Shown: positions 1 to 8,715 of the stretch, one piece after another
How the letters are laid out: each line of letters starts with the position of its first letter
Position numbering within the stretch: the first letter of the stretch is position 1
From: Cristatella mucedo
Taxonomy: Eukaryota; Bryozoa; Phylactolaemata; Cristatellidae
Assembly (NCBI GenBank): GCA_009760855.2
Contig: WPIO01000013.1
Location: 4,266,501-4,330,500, forward strand
Length of the DNA: 64,000 bases
Direction of reading: 5' to 3'
The notes under the pieces: model-generated
Told to the model about the DNA's origin: nothing
The model's input: the letters and a program-made list of their open reading frames with translations, nothing else
Database searches by the model: none
Program-made: the position numbers and the translations under genes

Positions 1-740
1 GCGGTTGACACAAACGGCGGCAACGCACATGTCAACCGGCAGCCTCGGCAACCTGCCTGCCAGCAGGCAAATGCAACGACAGTCCGCTGCTGCAGCAGCA
101 GCTGCAAGCGCTTGCCCCTCGCAGTCACGAGCCGCCAGGACCTGTGCGAGAGGCTGTGGCAGGCTGAGCCGTCACTGGCGATGGCACGACCTCAATCTCG
201 TTACGAGGCCGATGGAGCAAGCAAGAGGCTGCTGCTGCCTCGCCACCACAGGTGTTCGGGGCACCTGCTGGCTGCAGCTGTCTGGCCACACGGCATACAT
301 CCACCGCCACCACCAAGCCGCAACGGCACGTGGCATGTGCACACAGACATTGTTCTCATCGACTCACTCCAGCGCTAAAGCGACTACGATACAGATATGG
401 GCGCACAGCGAGCATTGTTTCAATCGACTTGGACCCGGTCGCCAGTTGCAGTGCAGTCATGACTGCGGTGACTGTGTCAACAGCAGCCACCTTTGTCTCA
501 ACGCGAGCACCCTGCCTCTTTAGCTCCCTTGTATTGTGATGATCCTTCAAATCGATGGATTGGCTCGGGCCAATAAGCCAAAGCCATTTAAAAAAAAAAG
601 AGGAAAGGCTCTGGCCGGAGCCACCAGCTCCTTCCCTACGCCACAACTCACCGTGTGTGCGTGCGTGTGTGTGTGTGTGTGGGCGCGTGCACGTTCGTGC
701 TTGCCGACAGCCAGCCAGCAAGTGGCGGCATGCTAACACC
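1..740. other. Non-coding stretch, nothing recognised
   Basis: No gene, RNA or transposon is recognisable here. The stretch has CAG/GCAGCA-rich patches near 90-110, an A run near 590-600 and a short GT run at 664-681. Overlapping short open frames on both strands have no family resemblance and look like chance frames in GC-rich DNA. Confidence 0.6.
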
Positions 741-893
741 GCTGCCATGGTTTGGTCCAGTTAACGATCTAGGTCAAGGTGAATGCGTACGATGACCGAG
801 GTCGTGGGCTCGAGCTCATCGGCGTAAGTGAAGTGCCTGAATAGAGATTAAGTTCTCTTAGGGTGCTATACAAATGAATAATATTCTTAATAC
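741..893 (+). repeat. SINE-A copy 1 (tRNA-derived SINE)
   Basis: This tRNA-like short interspersed element would be transcribed by RNA polymerase III and moved by a partner LINE. It starts with a tRNA-like head (TTTGGTCCAGTTAACGATCT, a degraded A-box region), followed by a B-box-like GGCTCGAGCTC at 808-818. The tail at about 830-880 (GTGCCTGAATAGAGATTAAG and onward) is the segment shared with the LINE-B 3' end. It ends in an AT-rich run. It aligns by eye with the better copy at 48547-48692 and is more diverged in the head. Confidence 0.72.
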
Positions 894-1462
894 ATGCCTA
901 CCATGCGACCTCCTTTGCGACTGGTGGGATCGGTACAGGCCGACCGGCAAGCAGCCAGCACGGCAGGCAGGCAGGCGGTGCCCACAGATTATGCAGGCCC
1001 CTTGCCAACACAGGCACTGTAGAAGCAATTACGGGGCCCGAACACTACTCAGCCAACCTACGCACGGTCACCACAGGCAGGCAGTGCCCAGCTTATGCGC
1101 ACACGGTCATCATACCCGCCAGCGCCAGCAACATCTCACAGCTGCCAGGGTATGCATTTTTCCAATCCACGAAACAGAAGCTGCAATTGAATCATGCACA
1201 TAAGTTTCGACCTGCTGTGCCCCCCTCTGCTGCTGCACAAAACGAAACTGACTTGATTTAACATGACTGCTGCCAATCGCCATCGACTTAAGAAAACACA
1301 CAAACACACAAGCGTGCATGCAAACACTCCCCCAGACACATAGCACTTTGCAGGTGAACACACGAAAATCCTTCCTGGACGAATAAAAAATGGCAAGAAA
1401 AAAGCTGGGAAGCTGGAGCCAAACTGCTCTGCCAAGTAACATTCTATCGACAAGTCTAGTTG
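894..1462. other. Non-coding stretch, nothing recognised
   Basis: I see no gene here. GCAGGCAGGCAGG-type short repeats lie near 960-975 and CA-rich text near 1290-1340. Short minus-strand frames between 1110 and 1516 have no recognisable domain. Confidence 0.55.
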
Positions 1463-1878
1463 CTTGCCATACCTTATGCAACGACATCTACTCTCTTGTT
1501 GGTCACTACGGCACATCCTTTCCAGCCGCCCTGAGCAGTTACTTCCGTGCTACTCACTACCTCAACTGGTCTCCTGACTCAGCTACGCTTGTCACTTTCT
1601 TTTTTGTTGCGTGAGATTGAAGTCTGCTGGCTACCGAAGTCGTACCGAAAGCTGCTCAGGCTGTGAGTGCGCAATGGGAAACTCTCCTGCGTGACACCCA
1701 TACAGTCTCTGTGGCTTTGTAGACTTACAGCCGGGGATACATTACATTACTAATTACGCATTATAGTACATATTGCATTTTACATTGAATTACACGTGGC
1801 GTTACACATTGCATTACACAATACATTACACGATACATTACAATTACATTAAACATTACACATTACACATTACATACT
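1463..1878 (+). mobile_element. LINE-A 3' end fragment with (ACATT)n tail
   Basis: This is a 5'-truncated copy of LINE-A. It aligns by eye with 27365-27650 of the most intact copy: the GCAACGACATCTACTCTC block, CTACTCACTACCTCAACTG, GGCTACCGAA, the AACTCTCCTGCGTGACACCC block, and then the terminal segment ending in GGGGATACATTACATTAC. The element's own end is followed by an expanded, degraded ACATT/ACAC repeat at about 1738-1878, which is the LINE-A tail class. No open frame is kept. Only the last part of ORF2 and the 3' UTR are present. Confidence 0.8.
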
Positions 1879-2461
1879 GAACACTGATTTGGGATTCTTA
1901 CTGTTAGGGTATAGAGTGACTGAAATACGATTAGGACTTACTACTCACAGGCACGTGTATATCTGGGTCGCTAACCGAAACGTCGGTGGTAAAAGAATTT
2001 TCTATTCGGGGGTGAAGCACGGCAGCATCCAATTGCTAGCCGGCCTCGGGCTAAGCTGGGGGGGGGGTGGGAGAGGCTGCCGGACAGGTCCAATCTTGCC
2101 CGACAACCAGCAGTGGCAGCTGAATCACTGGCATTAAGGGGCCAGGCTCTCAGGGGTCTGGGCATGCCTTAAGCCGGCCTTCGGCCTGCATCGGCTTGCC
2201 CGAACACGATCGCCAGGAAGGCAAGCACCTGCAGAAGCAGCAGTAGCAGATAAGATCTAACAGGCACGGCTAGGCTGGGAGGGGGGGTTGAGGCAGCAAA
2301 GGCCTAGAACCTGCCGAGCAGCAGCACGCTTGTCTGAGCAGACAGCAAATGCTGACAGCTGAAGGACGGCCGCAAGCCCAGCCTCAGTCTGCCCGTGCCC
2401 AAATCCTGCCAGTCCGAACATGCGGCTCCTGCCCGGAATCTGTCGGTCTGCCTCGGCTCGA

Positions 2462-2463
<2 letters not shown>
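1879..2463. other. Non-coding stretch, nothing recognised
   Basis: There is no recognisable gene. A G run lies at 2059-2066 and another near 2280-2287. The stretch leads into the CT microsatellite. Confidence 0.55.
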
Positions 2464-2527
<64 letters not shown>

Positions 2528-2533
2528 TCTCTC

Positions 2534-2577
<44 letters not shown>

Positions 2578-2585
2578 CACCTCTC
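2464..2585. repeat. (CT)n microsatellite, interrupted
   Basis: About 120 bases are almost pure CT/CTC with single-base interruptions (CTCC). Frames through it in all phases read as poly-Ser/Leu or, on the other strand, poly-Arg/Glu. They are not proteins. Confidence 0.97.
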
Positions 2586-2800
2586 TTTGCTCACTCCCCC
2601 ACCCTCCCCATCTGGCTCGCTCCGCCTCGAAAGGCTCTGCATGAAAGCCAGGCCGGCAAGGTGTCACATGATGCTGCTGATTTGGACGAGTTCAACCGGC
2701 CGAAGCAGTGGCAGTCCATGGTGTGCTCACATGCTTCCTTTGATTCTCTTGATCAAGGGTTCAATGGACATTGCCAGCAGCAGCTGCGGTCAGCTTTGCT

Positions 2801-2956
2801 GCCCTTGGGTTCTACCGATTAATTGCTAACAGCTAGGACTGTCGCAGCACTGGCAGGATCGTCAGGGCAGCACTCAGCTTAGCTGCCCTTGGGTTCTACC
2901 GATTAATTGCTAACAGCTAGGACTGTCAAGGCACTGGCAGGATCGTCAGGGCACGG
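2801..2956. repeat. 83-base tandem duplication
   Basis: The segment starting TGCCCTTGGGTTCTACCG at 2801 repeats at 2884 with a period of 83 bases and only a few differences (GTCGCAGCAC versus GTCAAGGCAC). The second copy ends at about 2956. Near identity implies a recent duplication. It contains no gene. Confidence 0.9.
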
Positions 2957-3182
2957 CCACCGCCTAGCTTCCACTCGTGTTCCTACTTCCATGAAAGGCT
3001 TCTTAGGCTAATTCCTTGCAACTGCCAACCCCGATCGTTTCACGTGACTGATTATTGCAGGGGAGCAGTTCAAGCACAGATCAAAGCTGCCAATGAGGCC
3101 ACCACGACCACCACTCAGCAGCTCAAGCCAACTCTTGAGCCATAGCCGAGGCAGCCGCGGCAGCTTTGCCGACCAACTTTGC

Positions 3183-3246
3183 CGACCAACCGACTGCCGT
3201 AGCCGCGGCAGCTGCGGCTGCCTCGGCTACGGCAGTCGGTTGGTCG
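3183..3246. repeat. Long inverted repeat, 23-base perfect arms
   Basis: The arm at 3183-3205 (starting CGACCAACCGACTGCCGTAG) is the exact reverse complement of 3224-3246, with an 18-base GC-rich spacer. A second, overlapping inverted pairing involves GCCGAGGCAGCCGC near 3147-3161 and 3214-3227. A short direct repeat TTTGCCGACCAAC lies just upstream. DNA or RNA could fold into a very stable hairpin. No gene context is visible. Confidence 0.9.
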
Positions 3247-3944
3247 TGTAGCCCTGCGAGAGGCCAGTCGACGACTAAAGTTTCAGTGCTCATTGATTGG
3301 CCATCCGCGAATCATGCACAAACCGACGAAAATTATGAACACCAGGAGCTACCACTGGACTATTTCTGTACAGCCTCAGCAGCTATCGGCGGCCATTCTG
3401 CAAAAAGGCTGTGGTTGCAGGCAGCATATGCATGATATGCCCGACGATGCAGAAAAGCAGCCATTAATGCCAACCGATAAGGTTATAAGCTATTTAAAGC
3501 TTTGAGGAGGCAAGGAGGACTGCCTTGAGCAAGCACCTGCATGCAAGTCACGAATGCTAACAAGCAGGGCATGACTCACTGCCACGTGACCTACAGTCAT
3601 GCTGCTGCTGCTCATCTCTGATCACCCCCCACACACAAGTAAACAGCACCGGATGACCTGAAGGACGAAATGTTGTGGTTTTCCTGATATGCAATCAACC
3701 GGCAGCAAGTTGCACTTACAGGGGGGGGGGGGGGACAAGGTGCTGTAGACTACAGCAGCCAGCTGCAGCTACTGCAAATCTTCACGGCCAGTTCAAGGCC
3801 AACCAGGGCCAGCATGAGCTAGGGGGACGACCGGACCAACGGAAGAGCAGCATTCATTAACAAGTATTTAAATATACAAACAAGGAACAAAAATGTAGTT
3901 TATAGCTCACAGGGCTCCTCACTGGCCTCCACTAGCAACATTTT
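3247..3944. other. Non-coding stretch with a G homopolymer
   Basis: No gene is recognised. A run of 14 G lies at about 3721-3734. Short plus-strand frames have no family resemblance. Confidence 0.55.
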
Positions 3945-4595
3945 GAAAGCTCCTCGATGCCAAATTCTCAAGAAAGTGAGACAATACCAAGAGAACTTGA
4001 GCAACTACCGCCCAGTCTCCCTTCTACCATTCCTAACAAAGACACTGGAACGAGTCGTGGCAGATTAGCTGAACTCATATATTAAACTTCAAACCTTGCT
4101 AGAAAGTCCCAGTCTGGCTTTAGAGCTAATCATTCCACAGAGTCGGCATTGCTTCGGGTGTACAAGGGCCTACTGAGGAATGCAGACACGGATACGAGTA
4201 TCTCTGCTTGTTTTGCTGGATCTTCAGGCAGCTTTTGATGATAACGATCACAAAGTTCTTCTAGAGCGCATCTCATCTCGCCTGGGCATTACTGGCACTG
4301 CTCTGCAATGGTTCAGGTCCCATCTCAGTGGGACACTCCAGAGTATTGAGGTGAATGGACAAAGATCATCCGAGGTACCTCTGAAATATGGCGTACCCCA
4401 GGGCTCCGTGCTAGGTCCGGTTCCTTTCACGGTTTATACTCTCCCTCTTGCTGATGTGATTGCCAAGCACAATCTAGGCTTTCACTTCTATTCAGATGAC
4501 ACTTCGTTGTACCTTTGCTTTGATCCATTTGATAGTCTGCCATTGAGTGATAGTGCTCAAGACATTGACCTTGGACTGACCAGTTTGAGGCAGCG
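3945..4595 (+). mobile_element. LINE-B fragment, RT palm region
   Basis: This is a truncated non-LTR retrotransposon fragment covering the front half of the reverse transcriptase. From 3945 a broken frame reads as [20 protein letters not shown], the usual RT entry motif, followed by stops and small frame changes through about 4170. An open frame then runs to 4599. It is truncated on both sides: no endonuclease and no 3' tail. It aligns best with the LINE-B copies, sharing the YTLPLA..I..HN.GFHFY segment with the reverse-strand copy at 60392. Confidence 0.82.
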
Positions 4596-4599
4596 TTAG
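4180..4599 (+). pseudogene. Reverse transcriptase fragment (YSDD), LINE-B
   Basis: The 139-residue open frame is the palm of an L2/CR1-type reverse transcriptase. Motif A is LLDLQAAFDDNDHKVLLERI (first catalytic Asp in LDLQ; the usual FDT.DH is altered to FDDNDH). Motif B is [20 protein letters not shown]. Motif C is FHFYSDDTSLYL, so the usual YADD is YSDD here. The fragment stops inside the region that follows motif C (SLRQR and stop). Full RT domains run some 250 residues further at the C-terminus. It is a dead fragment, and its first ATG is only an internal Met. Confidence 0.82.
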
Positions 4600-6008
4600 T
4601 AGCCAGTGCCGTGGACATGCCGTGGAAAGCATTCCATCTTTTGCACTGACCAGGACTTGGTGCCCTTCAGCCACGGAGGCTTTCCCAGAAAAATAACGAA
4701 ATATTCCGGGTTTACCTATTCGCCCAGGCCAATTCTCGGTGACATTATGAGCAACGGAGTGTATCAACTCGAGAGTGTCTACCCGTCAGAGTACTCGAGC
4801 ATCGAGCTTTGGTGACGGATGTCACACACTTTGGTGACGCTGATGGCAAAGCTCTAAAGCGCTGCTGCGGTTTGAGCTGAACCCTTGGGAGCCATGCCAA
4901 AAGACAGACGTTTTTGCCTGGGCGCTCGGGCAGCCAATTGCTGGTGACCAGGACCAGGTGAGCGACTCTTTCATGTGAATCCACACACTCTTTAACGTTC
5001 CGCACTGCTCTTGCTGAGCACTTACTTGCTCAGCAGCCTATGAGAGGCATCATGTGAGGCACGCACACACAGAAAAGAGGCTCTTTTGACTCTCCCAAGT
5101 GAAGATTGCGTCCGCTGGCGCCAAAATCTGCCGGCAGTGCAGCGACCTCTTTCATGGGCCGCATGGCCACACCGCTCGGCAAACGGTAAAACTTTTCGCG
5201 CGTGCCAGTCCATCAGCTCCATCCGGAGCTCCGGCCGACGGCACTGCTCACACCTGGATGCATTGCCCGACATCCAGTTACACCTGGGACGGGGATTGTC
5301 GGGGGCGCAAGCATCTGCTGCTGATTGCAAGCTGTCTGGCAAGCAGGAGGCGAGCAGGTGTGCTGGCCTGGGCTAACAAGATTCCGAAGCCCACTGCCCC
5401 TTCATATAACAGCAGGACTCTTGAGAACTCTGTATGGCACCATAGAAGTTCGTTCTGCCCAGGAGGATCACTGGCCGACTAGAGCACTTGCTGGGGCACG
5501 AAATCGGCATGGGAGGGGACAGGGGGCAGGGGACACGGGTAGCCCTGGCCCCAGGCTGCAAGTTGGCTGCAGCCAGATTAGTTGCCTGCCTTGCCCACTC
5601 ATCCTCACTGAGCAGACTGCCGTCGACGCAAGACTGGCAAGCGCAGATCTCGAACAAAGAGGGCGGAGGAGGCGGCACCTGCAGGGCTATGCCCTGCCCG
5701 CTTGGGCCACCTACTGTTATAATACGGCCTGTCCGCACTCGGACTCTGTGTATACAAGTCCTCTGCACTCGAGTGCCGAGTGCAGAGCCAGCGAGAGAGC
5801 GCCGAGCATGCCTCGCACGCCCCCTGCTATGGCCAGTGATGTGTGTGCACTGTGTGCAACAGGCAACTGGAAGCAGGGGCAAGGTAACTAACTGTCCCAC
5901 CGGAAGCAGGGGCGGCAAGCCAGCAGTCCCACCAAAAGTGAGGCCAGCTGCACGCACATGTACAACCAATGTACAACCAGCTGCTCACGGTATTGATGGT
6001 GCTGCTGG
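4596..6008. other. Non-coding stretch, nothing recognised
   Basis: GC-rich DNA with several overlapping open frames on both strands (up to about 199 codons near 5373-6087). None shows a domain, a signal peptide or a convincing composition. Frames on opposite strands overlap almost completely, which is typical of stop-poor GC-rich sequence. I see no transposon. Confidence 0.5.
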
Positions 6009-6045
6009 GCAAAGGTGCACCATACGTAGTATGGTGCACCTTTGC
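6009..6045. repeat. Near-perfect hairpin, 17-base arms
   Basis: 6009-6025 (GCAAAGGTGCACCATAC) is the exact reverse complement of 6029-6045 with a 3-base loop (GTA). No U tract follows, so this is not an obvious terminator. It lies 46 bases before the start of a long GA tract. Confidence 0.92.
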
Positions 6046-6086
6046 TCTGGCAGCAGGTGGGTGGCTGCCCCCTGCCCTTCCCTCTG

Positions 6087-6090
<4 letters not shown>

Positions 6091-6168
<78 letters not shown>

Positions 6169-6335
6169 AAGAGAGAGCAAGAGAGAAAGAGACAGAGACA
6201 GAGAGAGACAGAGAGAGAGACAGAGACAGACAGACAGACAGAGAGACAGACAGAGACAGAGAGAGAAAGGGACAGAGAGAGAAAGGGAGAGAGAGAGGAG
6301 AGAGATCACGAGAGGGGGGAGAGAGAGAGTTTATC
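6091..6335. repeat. (GA)n microsatellite grading into GACA/GAAA
   Basis: It starts with about 37 GA units at 6091-6166, then GA interrupted by CA, AA and GACAGACA to 6335. The plus strand is purine-rich. Reading frames through it are Arg/Glu repeats on plus and Ser/Leu on minus, and are artefacts. Confidence 0.97.
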
Positions 6336-7344
6336 AATGATTCTTACATGTTTATGGCAGTGCCTCTGCTCTAGTCCTGGATCTCGTTTCACTCTTATTC
6401 AATAGATAGCAAGCTTACGAGTATTTCAAATCCTAAGGCGTTGAATTGGTTGATATGCTGCTTGTATCGGACAAAATACTGAGACAACCGATGCAATACT
6501 AGCGGTCGAACTGTCGTCTCTATGACTTATAATCTGGCTCAGTCTTAACAAAACTGATGCATGGTGGCCATTCACAGGCCATATACATATTCACGGCAGA
6601 GGGTTGCATTCTTACTCGGGGTGCTGACAGAAAAATGAGAAGCAAAAAAGAGGCAGCCTAAGCTCGAAGTGAAAGTCAAAGTCAAAGTGAAAGGTCGAAG
6701 GTCGAAAAGGGCCAGTACGTTTGCATGCATGCATGCATGTGCAAGCACTGATTGATAAGAGGGGCTCAAGGATAACAAGGTATCACACGATTCCTGTCTT
6801 GCTCCCACGGGCGTTAGAAGGCAAGGATACACGCCGAAATCTCAATTCAGTTCCGAAGGATGACTTCGCCACATGAGCACAGGCATACGCAGGTATCCGC
6901 CAGAGGGTTGCCGGAGGCGTGCTGCACGTGGACAAGCACGAGAGCGTGAACCCGTGTGCTAAGTAATCGTGCAGCGGCCGAGAAGCCCCGGTCGAAGGTC
7001 TCACTGACAACAGAGCACTACATAAGACTGCCCTGCCACACAAGACTGTCCAGCGCATCGTGAAGAGGAACCGAAAGCGAAAGTGGCTGTCAGCGCCATA
7101 CTGGTGCCTAAAATAGCAGCAGAATCCGACCAGGCTAGATATTAGAACCACGAGCCTTATCTGCTATCCCAACGACCTCATCGCTTACAAAGCTAGACAG
7201 CCCTTATGATGTCTTTCCGAGAAGACTTGACACCAAGTAGCTCGTGCCCAGGGTCTGAGTGAGCGACGCCGATACTCAGTAGCCCTTCAGCGATCGAGCT
7301 ATTGCCAAACGCATCGTAAGCAAAGGGCAATGTGCCCCCTGCGT
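6336..7344. other. Non-coding stretch, nothing recognised
   Basis: There is no gene or element I can name. A (GCAT)n run lies at about 6722-6738 and GTCAAAGT-type short repeats near 6675-6700. A 122-codon minus-strand frame (6783-7151) has no recognised family. Confidence 0.5.
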
Positions 7345-7500
7345 GGAGCCCCAGGGGTGCCCTCAGAGTGCTCGCACTTGGCGACCCGGGTCGCGGGTTT
7401 GAGACCTGCAGCTGACAGCTCTTTATTACTCGCTGCAAGCTGCGATAGCCACTACGACTTTTCTGCCACAATACAATCGAGGGTGCTGCATCAGCCGACC
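7345..7500 (+). repeat. SINE-B copy 1 (old)
   Basis: This diverged tRNA-derived SINE aligns by eye with the copy at 55610-55770: GTGCTCGCACTTGGCGACCC, then the B-box region GGTCGCGGGTTTGAGACCTG, then CTTTATTACTCGCTGCAAGC, GATAGCC, CTTTTCTGCCACAATACAA, and a degenerate end GCTGCATCAGCC. The (TTTA) tail is lost. Divergence suggests an older insertion than 31019-31210 or 60728-60913. Confidence 0.6.
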
Positions 7501-8591
7501 TTTACTTTTAAATTTAGCTCAGAAAAGGACCGAGTCTAGACGGACAGCCAAAATGCTTGTAGCATCACCGCGCGGTGGAGCATTGTTCCACGTGCCCGCT
7601 AGCGAGTGGTCAGCTAGCTTGTTGGCCTGCTGGGCGGCTCACGAGCGATGCTACCTGGACGTGCCGATAGCCCCGCTACTGCCGCCGCCATGCTGCTCAG
7701 ACGCTTAGCCCAGCGAAAGCGCTGCTGGTCCTGGTGCATGGCCAAAGCCCCCTTCTCAAGCTGTCTACGGAAAGGTGCTTGCAGCTGAGGAGAGCAGGCA
7801 TGCTCGGACCAGTTTTCTTATAGCCTAATAGCTTGCTAATAGGCGATCAAACTTGCTAGCAGCTCAGATTGGTTACGACACGTTGGCAGTGAGTACAAAT
7901 CGTGATGTCAGCCAGTGAACAGGTCCGAAAAAAGGCAGCGATTGCACAACATGCATTTTCTTGGGAAATGACAGATCAAGTAAACTATGCTTGAAGCAGC
8001 TGGTCTTATGAGTTGCATAGTCACACACGGTTTGGGCCAGCAGCTTATTGGGGAACGGCAATGGCAGCACAGGTGGCACAGGGCAGCACAGTTAATCAAA
8101 TGCCTTCCATGGTTCTTAGCAAAAAAATGTCAAATCGCCGAATCGAGGAAAACGTCCAAGCAGCTCAGCGCAGCCATGCTAAGGCTGTTACAGCAGCAGC
8201 AGCAGCACCGGCAGACGACGAGGAGGGCGGTTGCTAACACATTCGGTGACTTCCGGAGATGGAAGTCACGTGGCACAAAGCACCACACGCCCGAAGTGCT
8301 GCCTGCACATCTGCCTTGCGACACAGCATGACCGAACGCTGGCAGAGCTAGGGTCTCGAAGAGCAGTTAGCGATCCGTCGACGAGGCGCGGCTGTGCGCA
8401 GAACAAGTCGGTGCGTTGGCAGGCAGTACTTGACACAGAGCAAGCAAATTACGCAGTCTTCGCAGAGAGGAAGCTGGCACGCAGAGCGGAAGCTGGCACG
8501 TGAATGTCCAGGCATCGTCACGGCCACGCTTTTTGCTTTACTTAACCTGGGTCATTCATTATGCATGCATTTCTCTTGATCATCAAAACCA
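7501..8591. other. Non-coding stretch with a small tandem repeat
   Basis: No gene is recognised. A GCAGCAGCAGCAGC run lies near 8191-8206. GAGCGGAAGCTGGCACG at about 8484-8500 repeats the preceding GAGAGGAAGCTGGCACG. Open frames of up to 114 codons lack domain resemblance. Confidence 0.5.
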
Positions 8592-8715
8592 ACGTAATTC
8601 AGGAACAGAAATCCAAACCAAAGCGCCTAGAAAGAAAGAGATTGGGTTCTCTGAGGGCACTTTATCGAGTGCATTATTATTATTATTATTATTACTATGA
8701 CGTAATTCAGGAACA
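8592..8715 (+). mobile_element. 92-base LINE-B 3' end with 16-base target duplication
   Basis: The insert 8608-8699 carries only the LINE-B terminal segment: AAAGCGCCTAG, GAGATTGGGTTCTCTGAGGG, CTTTATCGAGTGC and then (ATT)9. It is flanked by perfect direct repeats ACGTAATTCAGGAACA at 8592-8607 and 8700-8715. A 5'-truncated insert, a simple-repeat tail and a long target-site duplication are what target-primed reverse transcription leaves. The intact duplication says the insertion is young compared with other copies here. It could in principle be a very short SINE using the same tail. Confidence 0.88.

Noticed and set aside
2349-2829. Open frames of 136-157 codons over the CT tract
   Set aside because: They read Ser-Leu or Arg-Glu repeats in several frames on both strands at once; pure microsatellite read-through.
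5325-6087. 188-199 codon overlapping frames on both strands
   Set aside because: Mutually overlapping stop-poor frames with no motif or plausible composition.
5827-6374. Overlapping frames of 110-160 codons around 6.1-6.3 kb
   Set aside because: They are generated by the GA/CT tract, with unrelated flanks.
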